Shown in pieces: positions 29,447 to 37,885 of a stretch of DNA of 64,000 bases (positions are counted from its first letter, which is position 1; every line of letters starts with the position of its first letter). The DNA lies in contig NZ_CP134771.1 in assembly GCF_031880315.1 (NCBI RefSeq), positions 6,325,001 through 6,389,000 on the forward strand. The letters are read 5' to 3'. Under the pieces are notes generated by a model. It was not told the origin of the DNA. It did not search any database and was given only the letters and a program-made list of their open reading frames with translations. A program made the translations under genes and the position numbers. This DNA comes from Pseudomonas baltica. GTDB lineage: Bacteria > Pseudomonadota > Gammaproteobacteria > Pseudomonadales > Pseudomonadaceae.

Positions 29447-30175
29447 ATGAGTCAGTTCGCCCATTTTTCGGCCAACGCCCGCGGGCGTGATTTTGCCGTG
29501 GGCGATATCCACGGGCATTTTCATCGCCTGCAGGCCGCGCTGAATCAACTGGGTTTCGATCCGGCCACCGATCGGCTGTTCAGCGTCGGCGACCTGGTCG
29601 ATCGCGGCCCTGACAGCTTCGATGCCCTGGACTGGCTCGAAAAACCCTGGTTCTTCGCCGTGCAGGGCAACCATGAGGTCTTGACCCTGCAACTGATGGC
29701 TGGCCACTCGCGGCTCAATCTGATGGATTACCGGCAGAGCGGCGGGGCCTGGTTCATCGACAGCCCGCAGGCCACCCGCGAACGTTTTGCCCAGCGATTC
29801 CGGCGCTTGCCGGTGGCCATCGAGATTGAAACCGCCGAAGGCCTGATAGGTCTGGTGCATGCCGACTGCCCATTCCCCAGCTGGGCCACCTTGCGCACTT
29901 ACTTGCAGACGCATGAGCTGCAAGAGGGCTATACCCCAGACGCGGGCGGGGGGGTCGACGAGATCTTCCAGTGGTCGCGCTCGCGCCTCAAGCGCCGCGA
30001 CTTCAGTGGCGTCAAGGACGTGCGCGCGGTGGTGGTCGGCCACACGCCGCTGCGGCGGGCGCGGCAGCTGGGCAATGTCTTTCATATCGATACGGCAGGC
30101 TGGAGCGAAGGGTTTTTCACCTTCATCGAGCTGAGCACCTTGCGGATTCACGAGCAGCCCTTACGCGGTTTCTAG
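29447..30175 (+). CDS. PP2A-like serine/threonine protein phosphatase (PrpA-type)
   Basis: The 242-residue metallophosphoesterase shows the phage-lambda/PrpA-type signature in order: VGDIHGHFHRLQ, SVGDLVDRGPDSFDALDWLE, VQGNHEVL, a histidine in GLVHADCPFP, and VVVGHTPLRRA. These residues bind two metal ions. Bacterial members dephosphorylate proteins or small phosphoesters. The start has GAGGAG upstream. It lies 37 bases after the secreted-protein gene, so they may share a transcript. It converges with the diguanylate cyclase gene. Confidence 0.88.
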   Translation: MSQFAHFSANARGRDFAVGDIHGHFHRLQAALNQLGFDPATDRLFSVGDLVDRGPDSFDALDWLEKPWFFAVQGNHEVLTLQLMAGHSRLNLMDYRQSGGAWFIDSPQATRERFAQRFRRLPVAIEIETAEGLIGLVHADCPFPSWATLRTYLQTHELQEGYTPDAGGGVDEIFQWSRSRLKRRDFSGVKDVRAVVVGHTPLRRARQLGNVFHIDTAGWSEGFFTFIELSTLRIHEQPLRGF

Positions 30176-30187
30176 CCGCGCATGGTC

Positions 30188-31744
30188 TCAAAATACCTGC
30201 GGACGGACCCGGATCGGCTCATCGAGCGTCGGGAAGACCTGGTTGCGACCGCCGTGCTTGGCGGCGTACAGGGCCACGTCGGCTGCAGCGATGAGCGCCT
30301 CCGCGGTCGGGATCGGGTTGGTAGCAGTCCATACGTGCAGTCCGGCACTGACCGTCACGACGCCATGCTCACTGCCCGCATGCTTGATTGCCAGTGCCTG
30401 CACCGCTTCGACAATGCGCTGGGCGACGCGCCAGGTACCGGGGGCGTCGCTTTCGGGCAACAGCACCAGCAACTCCTCGCCACCATAACGGGCGACCAGA
30501 TCGCCTGCACGGCCGACGCAGCCCTGTACCGCGCGGCCGACATCGCGAATGCACGCATCACCAGCGGGATGGCCGTACAGATCGTTGAAGCGCTTGAAAT
30601 GATCGATATCGAGCATGATCAGCCCCAGCGGGCGGCCAGTGCGCACGGTACGGCCGATCTCCTGGGGCAGGGCCAGGTCCAGTTGGCGTCGATTGGCGAG
30701 CCCCGTCAGGCCATCCTGCATGGCCATTTGCTGCAGGCTGGCATGGGCCAGCAGCAGGTCTGCCTCGGTGCGCTGATTGTGGCGGATCTGGCGCATCAGC
30801 AGGACGGCGAAAGCCCCCAGCACGGCGAACACCAGCGCCACTAGTACCCCCGAACGTAACAGGTTGGCACGCCAACCGGCGAAAATCGCCGACTCAGGCT
30901 GCGCGGCGAGGATCAGCAGGGGGTAAACGCTGGAGGCTCGATACGCGATCATGCGATTCACACCGTCGACGACGGATACCACCATGCGTGCGCCTGTCGA
31001 TGCGTGGGGGAGCATCTGGCTGTAGATCACTCCTTTGGCAATACTCGTGCCGATAACCTTGGGGTCGTACGGGCGGCGCATCAGGATAGTGCCATCGCCC
31101 AACGCCAGGACAATGGCGCCTTGTTCGTCGAGATCGAAGCCGTCGTAGAATTTCTTGAAGTAATCGACCTTCAGTGTCGCCAGTACCACGCCACCAAAAG
31201 AGCCGTCGGCGTTGTCCAGGCGCCGCGACACCGGAATGATCAGCTCGCCGGTAGAGCGGCTGACGATGACCGCTCCAATGTGCACGGCGGGCCCGGGGTG
31301 GCTGCGATGCCAAAGAAAATATTCGCGATCGCTGTTATTGGCATTGGGCGGATCGACATCGTTAGACGTCACCAGCCAGCGGCCATCGGAGCTATAGATG
31401 AACAGCCCGTGCAGTTGATCGAGTGCGGCCGTGGTTTGCTTGAGCACCAGGTGCAGACGTTCGTGCTGGGGCCCGGTGACGCCGTCGTTATGCACCCGCT
31501 CGACAAGTTCGCTGAGCACCGTTTCGGCTTCCCCGACCGTATCGTCGGCATGTTGGGTCAACGACCGCGAGAGGTTCGATACCGTCACTTGCGCGGCGTC
31601 GAGCGCTTGCTGGCGCGACGTCACGGCCTCCCAGGCCACCAGCCCCAGAACCGAGCAGCCGACCAATATGATCAGCACCAGTGCCAGATGACGCGTGGAT
31701 TCGCTGTTGGGCGGTTCTTTAAGAGGGGACATGAGTGCGGACAT
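30188..31744 (-). CDS. Membrane diguanylate cyclase with extracytoplasmic dCache-type sensor
   Basis: The 518-residue protein has a membrane helix (LALVLIILVGCSVLGLVAWE), a periplasmic sensor of roughly 240 residues with Cache-like segments (GLFIYSSDGRWLVTS; FGGVVLATLKVDYFKKFYDG), a second helix (SGVLVALVFAVLGAFAVLLM) and a C-terminal GGDEF domain. The active-site motif is RYGGEELLVLLP, a functional GGEEL variant. RAGD lies five residues before it and forms an intact product-inhibition I-site. It should make cyclic-di-GMP in response to an external ligand. There is no EAL domain. Confidence 0.92.
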   Translation of the reverse strand: MSALMSPLKEPPNSESTRHLALVLIILVGCSVLGLVAWEAVTSRQQALDAAQVTVSNLSRSLTQHADDTVGEAETVLSELVERVHNDGVTGPQHERLHLVLKQTTAALDQLHGLFIYSSDGRWLVTSNDVDPPNANNSDREYFLWHRSHPGPAVHIGAVIVSRSTGELIIPVSRRLDNADGSFGGVVLATLKVDYFKKFYDGFDLDEQGAIVLALGDGTILMRRPYDPKVIGTSIAKGVIYSQMLPHASTGARMVVSVVDGVNRMIAYRASSVYPLLILAAQPESAIFAGWRANLLRSGVLVALVFAVLGAFAVLLMRQIRHNQRTEADLLLAHASLQQMAMQDGLTGLANRRQLDLALPQEIGRTVRTGRPLGLIMLDIDHFKRFNDLYGHPAGDACIRDVGRAVQGCVGRAGDLVARYGGEELLVLLPESDAPGTWRVAQRIVEAVQALAIKHAGSEHGVVTVSAGLHVWTATNPIPTAEALIAAADVALYAAKHGGRNQVFPTLDEPIRVRPQVF

Positions 31745-31934
31745 CGGCGTCGCTTGTCGGCTGATAATCGAGTGATGATAGTGAAGGTCGAGCCGTTATG
31801 CTTGACCAATGTCACGTGGTCGTTACCACTGCCCGCTGATCTTTTGACTTGTGAGGGATAGAACCCCTGCCGCAATGGTCGAACTGCCAGTAAACTGCCA
31901 TTTCCAGCCCTAGTTGCCTGTTCAGAGGTTTTGC

Positions 31935-33575
31935 ATGAAGCTCAGTCCGTTTGCCGGAAAAACTGCACCTGCCGAGTTGCTGGTCGATATCCCGCGTCTG
32001 GTCACCGCCTATTATACCCAGCGCCCCGACCCGTCGGTAGCCACCCAGCGTGTAGCCTTCGGTACATCCGGGCACCGCGGCAGTTCCTTCGATGGCAGCT
32101 TCAATGAAGCCCACGTCCTGGCCATCAGCCAGGCGATCTGCCTGTACCGGCAGCAGAAGGGCATCAACGGCCCGCTGTTCGTGGGTATCGACACCCACGC
32201 CCTGTCGACCCCGGCGGGCGCCAGTGCGCTGGAAGTCTTCGCGGCCAATGGCGTCGAGACCATGATCGCTGCCGACGACGAATACACGCCGACCCCGGCA
32301 ATCTCCCACGCCATCATTTGCTACAACCGCGGCCGTACCCAGGGCCTGGCGGACGGTGTAGTCATCACCCCGTCGCACAACCCGCCACAAGCCGGTGGTT
32401 TCAAGTACAACCCGCCCAATGGCGGCCCGGCTGACAGTGATGTCACCAAGTGGATCGAAACCAAGGCCAACGAGCTGCTTGCCGATGAACTCAAAGGCAT
32501 CAAACGCATGCCCTACGAGCAGGCGCTCAAGGCCGCCACGACCCATCGCCATGACTACCTCAACACCTACGTCGCGGACCTGATCAACGTCATCGACTTC
32601 GACGCGATTCGCTCGGTCAAGCTGCGCCTGGGCGTCGATCCTCTGGGCGGCGCCGGTGTGCGCTACTGGTCGGCGATTGCCGAGCATTACCGCCTTGACC
32701 TGACTGTGGTCAATACCGCAGTCGATCCGACCTTCCGTTTCATGTCTGTCGACTGGGACGGGCAGATCCGCATGGACCCTTCCTCGCCCTACGCAATGCA
32801 AGGCCTGATCGGCCTCAAGGACCGTTTCGACGTCGCCTTCGCCTGCGATCCGGACCACGACCGCCACGGCATCGTCACCCCGAGCGGCGGTCTGCTGGCG
32901 CCCAACAACTATCTGGCGGTGGCGATCGATTATCTGTTCCAGAACCGTCCGCAGTGGCGCACCGATGCTGCTGTGGGCAAGACCGTGGTCAGCAGCGGCA
33001 TGATCGATCGGGTCACCGCACGGTTGGGTCGGCGGTTGTACGAGGTGCCGGTGGGCTTCAAGTATTTCGCCGATGGCTTGTTCGACGGTTCGCTGGGTTT
33101 TGGTGGAGAGGAAAGCGCCGGAGCCTCGTTCCTGCGTCGCGATGGCAGCGTCTGGAGCACCGACAAGGACGGCCTGATTCCATCATTGCTGGCGGCCGAG
33201 ATGACCGCGCGTACCGGGCGCGATCCAAGCCAAGCCTATCAGGCGCTGACCGAGACCCTTGGCCAGCCGTTTTCAACGCGTGTCGAAGCCAAGGCCAACC
33301 CCCAGCAGAAGGCTTTGCTGAGCAAGTTGTCGCCCGAGCAAGTGACCTCGACCGAACTGGCGGGTGAAAAGATCGAACACGTGCTCAGCCATGCGCCAGG
33401 CAACAACCAGGCGATCGGTGGCTTGAAGGTGATGACCGCCAATGGCTGGTTCGCTGCACGGCCGTCGGGCACCGAGGATATCTACAAGATCTACGCCGAG
33501 AGCTTTGTCGATGAGGCGCACCTGCAGCGCTTGGTGAGTGAGGCTCAGGTGCTGGTGGATAGCGCAATCGCCTGA
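31935..33575 (+). CDS. pgm: Phosphoglucomutase (alpha-D-glucose phosphate-specific)
   Basis: The 546-residue enzyme belongs to the alpha-D-phosphohexomutase superfamily. The phosphoserine loop is [20 protein letters not shown], metal-binding aspartates lie in [11 protein letters not shown], the sugar-binding loop is [13 protein letters not shown], and the phosphate-binding loop [13 protein letters not shown] closes the protein. It interconverts glucose 1-phosphate and glucose 6-phosphate, feeding glycogen, trehalose and envelope sugars. The ATG at 31935 ([20 protein letters not shown]) is the family start; a TTG seven codons earlier is ignored. The gene ends before a REP hairpin. Confidence 0.95.
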   Translation: MKLSPFAGKTAPAELLVDIPRLVTAYYTQRPDPSVATQRVAFGTSGHRGSSFDGSFNEAHVLAISQAICLYRQQKGINGPLFVGIDTHALSTPAGASALEVFAANGVETMIAADDEYTPTPAISHAIICYNRGRTQGLADGVVITPSHNPPQAGGFKYNPPNGGPADSDVTKWIETKANELLADELKGIKRMPYEQALKAATTHRHDYLNTYVADLINVIDFDAIRSVKLRLGVDPLGGAGVRYWSAIAEHYRLDLTVVNTAVDPTFRFMSVDWDGQIRMDPSSPYAMQGLIGLKDRFDVAFACDPDHDRHGIVTPSGGLLAPNNYLAVAIDYLFQNRPQWRTDAAVGKTVVSSGMIDRVTARLGRRLYEVPVGFKYFADGLFDGSLGFGGEESAGASFLRRDGSVWSTDKDGLIPSLLAAEMTARTGRDPSQAYQALTETLGQPFSTRVEAKANPQQKALLSKLSPEQVTSTELAGEKIEHVLSHAPGNNQAIGGLKVMTANGWFAARPSGTEDIYKIYAESFVDEAHLQRLVSEAQVLVDSAIA

Positions 33576-33594
33576 TTGCCAGGGAGATAGTTAC

Positions 33595-33629
33595 ACCTGT
33601 AGCGAGGGGCAAGTCCCCTCACTACAGGT
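33595..33629. repeat. REP hairpin after pgm
   Basis: ACCTGTAGCGAGGGG pairs with CCCCTCACTACAGGT (one mismatch) around a five-base loop. It is a single self-complementary REP located 20 bases past the pgm stop, and probably doubles as a transcript end between pgm (+) and the pirin gene (-). Confidence 0.8.
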
Positions 33630-33699
33630 ACATCCAGACGTCTTCTAGCTCTAACCTTATGAATTCAAAGGATAAATCCATCAAGGTTAAAGTGATTTG

Positions 33700-34404
33700 T
33701 CAGGCGACATCCACGAGCACGATCTCGGTGTCTTCCAGGGCTGTCACTATCAGCACCGGCTCATTATCAATAGCGATACCGTCTCGAGCTTTGGCCTGTA
33801 AGCCATTGATTTCTATGGAGCCAGTCGCTGGTACGAGATAGGCTTTGCGACCGCTTTCCAGCACATACTCGGCGGTTTCGCCCGCCTGCAGCGTCGCTGC
33901 TACCAAGCGCGCATTCGCGCGAATTCGCAAGCTCGCGTCATCTTCCGGCTTACCGCTGGCGAGCGTCACAAAGCCCTCGCCGCGCTCGCCTTTGGGAAAT
34001 GGCTGCGCGCCCCACGACGGCGCTGCGCCAAGCTGGCTGTCGTCAGGGAAAATCCAGATCTGGAAGATTCGCGTTTCGATGGTCTCCAGGTTGTACTCGC
34101 TGTGCTGTACGCCAGTACCTGCACTCATCACTTGCACGTCGCCGGCTTCAGTGCGGCCTTTGTTGCCAAGGCTGTCCTGATGGGTGATGGCGCCTTCACG
34201 CACATAGGTGATGATTTCCATGTCGCGGTGCGGGTGCTGGGGGAAACCGGTACCCGGAGCGATGATGTCGTCGTTCCATACGCGCAGATTGCCCCAGTGC
34301 ACACGCTTGGGGTCATGGTATTGCGCGAACGAGAAGTGGTGGTGGGCATTCAACCAGCCATGGTCGGCACCGCCGAGGGATGCGAAAGGCCGTAGTTCAA
34401 GCAT
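33700..34404 (-). CDS. Pirin-family cupin protein (YhhW-like)
   Basis: The 234-residue bicupin has the pirin N-terminal signature (GADHGWLNAHHHFSFAQYHD) and metal-binding residues in FPQHPHRDMEIITYV and SAGTGVQHSEYN. The second cupin half follows (FVTLASGKPEDDASLRIRAN). YhhW-type members can show quercetinase activity, but roles in vivo are mostly unclear. I start at the ATG at 34404 (MLELRPFASLGG) because GGAG lies six bases before it and it matches the family. An ATG four codons upstream at 34416 is possible. Confidence 0.88.
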   Translation of the reverse strand: MLELRPFASLGGADHGWLNAHHHFSFAQYHDPKRVHWGNLRVWNDDIIAPGTGFPQHPHRDMEIITYVREGAITHQDSLGNKGRTEAGDVQVMSAGTGVQHSEYNLETIETRIFQIWIFPDDSQLGAAPSWGAQPFPKGERGEGFVTLASGKPEDDASLRIRANARLVAATLQAGETAEYVLESGRKAYLVPATGSIEINGLQAKARDGIAIDNEPVLIVTALEDTEIVLVDVA

Positions 34405-34606
34405 GCTGGTCTCCATAGACGAAAGGGATCATGGATAGGAATTCTGTGCTAATAGTGCTCGATTAAAAAGCGCAGATTTCACAGTGAAAGCATCGGATTT
34501 GTCGATTATTTCCGGGTGCGTGCAGCTGATCTTATGCTTGCGATTCGTCGCCTAATAGATTGATCACAAAGCAATTGACTGGCAAAGACGGGCCATAGCG
34601 GCGAAG

Positions 34607-37183
34607 ATGTCGGCTGCCAAAAACCTTGCTGGAGTCCGCGTGCCGAGCCGTCCTTCCCGATTGTCCGTCGATCTGCTTCCACCCGCCGAGCTGCCTTGGT
34701 TCAAGCGCCTTGCCGCGCGATTGCTCGGGCGTGGGCTCAATGGCCTGCAGGCCCAGCACCGTGATTCTTGGTTTCACGGTCATGCGGCGGGGCATCGCGC
34801 CGGGCACGCCGATGGCGTGCGCGAGGGCTATGAGGATGGCCATCTGGACGGCCTGGAGGCAGGCCGCCAGGTGCTGGTAATTCGCGACACGCGGCCAGCG
34901 GCGGTGAGTGCGCCCGGTGTCGACGACGCGCTGTTCGACGATTGGCGCCTGGGGTTGAGCGCCGATCTCAAGAAACGCATCAAGGCCGATGTCGCCACGC
35001 GCTTGCCCAAGCATCAGCAGCCCAGCGCAGCGCAATGGAAAATGATCTTCAGCGATACGCCGTCCACCTGTGTCATCGCGGGTGCAGGCGCCGGCAAGTC
35101 GACCTCGCTGGTGCTGCGAATCGTGTTGCTGGTGCACTACCTGGGCTATGAACTCGATGGGTTGACGGTAGTGACCTTTACCCGCGAATCGCGCAAGGAT
35201 TTCATCACCCGGCTGGTGGCGGTGATGGCCCTGTGGGGTCATACGCTGAGTTCGCGTGAGGCGCAACAGCTGGTGCGCACCTTTCACTCGCGGATCCTGC
35301 CGATGGTGCGCAGCTTGCCCGGCTTCGGCCAGCTACAGGCTTTCGAAAACCTCGGCAGTGCTCCTGCAGCGAGGGGGCTTGCCACTGAATCCGGCACCCA
35401 AGGCACTTTGGAGGGGTTTTCGGGGGCAAGCCCCCTCGCTATGGAGGAGGCCGACAGCAACCCCTTCGATCTGCGCCTGAACGATACCCAGCGCCTGCAG
35501 ATGAACCTGTGCTATCGCGATTTGATGGCAGGTGATGAGCGTTTTGCCGAACTGATCGACCTGATGCGCCGCGAGGCCCTGCAGCTGACCCGCTTGGAGC
35601 GTGACCACCCCGACGTGCAAAAGCGCGCTGCGGTGACCGAGCTCGCGTCAAAGCGCGACGAAGAGCTGTGCGACAGTATCGAGGATCTGTGGTTTCGCGC
35701 CGGGGCGTGGCCGATCCAGGGCATCGAACCGGACCGAACACCCTTGCAGATCAACGGCCACCGTTTTCATTGCCACGGCTATATCCGGGCGCTGGATGCC
35801 TGGGTAGTGCTCGGCTTCGACCCGAGCGAAAGCCAGCAGATCAAGCGTAACGGCGCCAAGTTGCCGGTTTGGGCTGAATGGGTCATCAAGCGCACACTGT
35901 TTCAAGCTTTCAGCCCCAAACCGATCATCTGGCTGGAAAATTACGTCGGTGCCAGGCGCCTGACTCAGAGTCTGGCTGGTGATGCCGTAGCAGGGCCGGG
36001 GTTCGCGTACAGAGTCAATGGCGAGCTGGCGCCTGCGCCATTGCTCGACGCGTTCGTGGCCACCGCCGGCTTTATCGAAAACCTCGGGCTCGACGTGGCG
36101 GCTGCCGTCGCCGCCATGACCTTCGCCAGCGACGACCCGGACCGGCTGTTCTTCGAGGCCTTGAGCCGGTACTGGCGTGCCTTCGAACAACACTTGCAGG
36201 CGCAGACGCCGCCGATCATGACCTACAACCGCATGTTCGCCCTGTTTGGCGAGAACAACCCGGAAAACCTGCGGCTGCTCGGCGATCCCATATTGCGTTC
36301 GATGTCAAACCTGATGATCGATGAATTCCAGGATGTTTCGCCGCAGATCGTCTCGTGGCTGCGCGCCAGCCTGCGGGAGATCCGTCGCCGTGGCGCGGAC
36401 TTGCACCGGGGCCGTGCAGCGCAACATTCTTCATTGTTGGTGGTGGGGGATGACTGGCAGTCGATCTACGGTTGGCGTGGCAGCTCGCCGCGGTATTTCA
36501 CCGACTTCGCCAAGACTTTCATCGCGCCCGCTACCACGCGGGTCATGCTCAGCGACAACTACCGCAGCCATCAGCACATCATCGATGCCGCCGAGCATCT
36601 GGTGAAATCCACCCCCGCCATCGCGGGTAAAAAAGCCCGGTCGGTGGGCTGGGATGAGTCTGCATTGGAGCCTGTACGCATCTACGAACGTGACGATGAA
36701 GCCCTTGCTCAGCGTTTGATTGACCATTACCGGCGGGGCGACTCAGTGCTGGTGCTGTATCGGAAATATTCAGATAAACCTATATTAAACAAACATATAG
36801 AATCTATAGTTAATGAAGATTATAGAAAGCCAATAGATCAGCGCCGGCTCAAGCAGCTGACCTATCACAGTGCCAAGGGGCTGCAAGCGGATGTAGTGTT
36901 CATGGTCGGCGACTGCCAGCACCTGACGCGCTCACCCTACAAGAATCAGCTCTATCGGCTGGCAGGTCTGAGCGCGCCCGGCGAGACCGAAGGTTATGAC
37001 AAGGCACAGCGTGACGAAGCGCTGCGCCTGGCTTACGTCGGCGTGACGCGGGCGATCCAGTATTGCTATTGGTATGTTGACGCCTCAGGCAAGGAGGGTG
37101 CGGCCGGCGCCGCCAAGGCCTCGGATCATGTCGACGGTGCAAAGCCGTTCTTTGACGATCATCGGGCTACTCGCGTCGATTGA
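34607..37183 (+). CDS. UvrD/Rep-family superfamily 1 DNA helicase with unusual insertions
   Basis: The 858-residue protein has SF1 helicase motifs: Walker A GAGAGKST at 160-167, motif Ia VVTFTRESRKDF, motif II MIDEFQDVSP near 571-578, motif III VGDDWQSIYGWRG near 614, motif IV DNYRSHQHI, motif V YHSAKGLQADVVF and motif VI LAYVGVTRA near 807. An N-terminal ladder puts glycine at every fourth position from 58 to 86 (GHAAGHRAGHADGVREGYED continuing GHLDGLEAG). Residues about 253-280 come from an in-frame REPIN, and about 720-744 from an AT-rich rare-codon island. GTG at 34640, with GGAG just before it, is an alternative start. The role is unknown; DNA repair or mobile-DNA restriction are possible. 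Confidence 0.88.
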   Translation: MSAAKNLAGVRVPSRPSRLSVDLLPPAELPWFKRLAARLLGRGLNGLQAQHRDSWFHGHAAGHRAGHADGVREGYEDGHLDGLEAGRQVLVIRDTRPAAVSAPGVDDALFDDWRLGLSADLKKRIKADVATRLPKHQQPSAAQWKMIFSDTPSTCVIAGAGAGKSTSLVLRIVLLVHYLGYELDGLTVVTFTRESRKDFITRLVAVMALWGHTLSSREAQQLVRTFHSRILPMVRSLPGFGQLQAFENLGSAPAARGLATESGTQGTLEGFSGASPLAMEEADSNPFDLRLNDTQRLQMNLCYRDLMAGDERFAELIDLMRREALQLTRLERDHPDVQKRAAVTELASKRDEELCDSIEDLWFRAGAWPIQGIEPDRTPLQINGHRFHCHGYIRALDAWVVLGFDPSESQQIKRNGAKLPVWAEWVIKRTLFQAFSPKPIIWLENYVGARRLTQSLAGDAVAGPGFAYRVNGELAPAPLLDAFVATAGFIENLGLDVAAAVAAMTFASDDPDRLFFEALSRYWRAFEQHLQAQTPPIMTYNRMFALFGENNPENLRLLGDPILRSMSNLMIDEFQDVSPQIVSWLRASLREIRRRGADLHRGRAAQHSSLLVVGDDWQSIYGWRGSSPRYFTDFAKTFIAPATTRVMLSDNYRSHQHIIDAAEHLVKSTPAIAGKKARSVGWDESALEPVRIYERDDEALAQRLIDHYRRGDSVLVLYRKYSDKPILNKHIESIVNEDYRKPIDQRRLKQLTYHSAKGLQADVVFMVGDCQHLTRSPYKNQLYRLAGLSAPGETEGYDKAQRDEALRLAYVGVTRAIQYCYWYVDASGKEGAAGAAKASDHVDGAKPFFDDHRATRVD
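35363..35444. repeat. REPIN translated inside the helicase gene
   Basis: AGCGAGGGGGCTTGCC at 35368-35383 is the exact inverse of GGCAAGCCCCCTCGCT at 35425-35440. These are intact REP arms of the first type. The reading frame passes through as SAPAARGLATESGTQG and onward to GASPLAMEEADS without a stop. Confidence 0.88.
36763..36840 (+). other. AT-rich, rare-codon island within the helicase gene
   Basis: I count 18 G/C in 78 bases here, against GC-rich flanks. In frame it uses ATA four times, TTA once and AGA once, all rare in this genome. It encodes KYSDKPILNKHIESI and VNEDYRKPID, just before helicase motif V. The frame is intact, so this is not a simple decay signal. Confidence 0.85.
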
Positions 37184-37241
37184 ATACGATACGGTTATGG
37201 TTGTTGCGCAAGCCATACCGGCCTCTTTGCCGCCGAACGCA

Positions 37242-37502
37242 TCAGCCGACCGCACACAACGACTGCGGCGGTATGAAGGCATCGAGTTCTGCCTCGACCG
37301 CCTCGATGATGATCTCTACATCGGCGGCGTTCATGACGGTCGCGCAGGGGATGCCGGCGATCGCGATGAGGGTCTGGCCGCTGGCGCGATCGAACAATCG
37401 CGCGACCATACTGCTGGGGGCGTCCATGCTGGCCTCGAAGCCCAGAGGGTGAAAATGCCAACGCATGACCTGGCATGCATTTGGGAACGTCATCTTGTTC
37501 AT
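37242..37502 (-). CDS. DUF1652-type Pseudomonas protein
   Basis: The 86-residue protein reads MNKMTFPNACQVMRWHFHPL and then GFEASMDAPSSMVARLFDRA, ending in an acidic helix (DVEIIIEAVEAELDAFIPPQ). I recognise this as the small DUF1652 family found largely in Pseudomonas, with no established function. It has no signal peptide or membrane helix. The ATG at 37502 has GGGCAGG just upstream. It converges with the helicase gene. Confidence 0.78.
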   Translation of the reverse strand: MNKMTFPNACQVMRWHFHPLGFEASMDAPSSMVARLFDRASGQTLIAIAGIPCATVMNAADVEIIIEAVEAELDAFIPPQSLCAVG

Positions 37503-37885
37503 GTGCCTGCCCCTAATGCTTCGTGCAGCGATCCGTTGCTGCTCCCAAGGAAGGACCCAGCAGTAGCTGGAATTGATGTGCAAAATAAAAATAGCACCCA
37601 CTGATGACAATAAGACTAATTTTTTATCGGCAACCGGAACTTTATTCGACTTTATTGACGTGCATCACGGCCGGTCCGACCAATGGGCATATGTATTAAT
37701 TCGCCATCATCGGCTCAATGGCTTAGAACGGACTGAACGGTTAAATAATTAGCCCTCAAATATTTCGCTTGTCGAGCTCAAGTTCGGGCGAAAGGGCCGA
37801 TAGACCTTATGAGGGCATCCCCGCTCTCATACGGACGACAACAATGGAGCAGTGGACGCCGTACGCCTTTACGAGAGAGACCGAC
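37503..37885. other. Intergenic region between the DUF1652-type gene and the second chemoreceptor
   Basis: These 383 bases are clearly more AT-rich than the flanks, especially 37590-37770. They separate two divergent genes, so both promoters should be here. I could not assign -35/-10 pairs or a flagellar sigma-28 promoter with confidence. No gene is seen. Confidence 0.4.

Noticed and set aside
34778..34864. CRISPR or tandem DNA repeat suggested by the glycine ladder
   Set aside because: The repetition is at protein level; the DNA units differ in sequence and there are no spacers.
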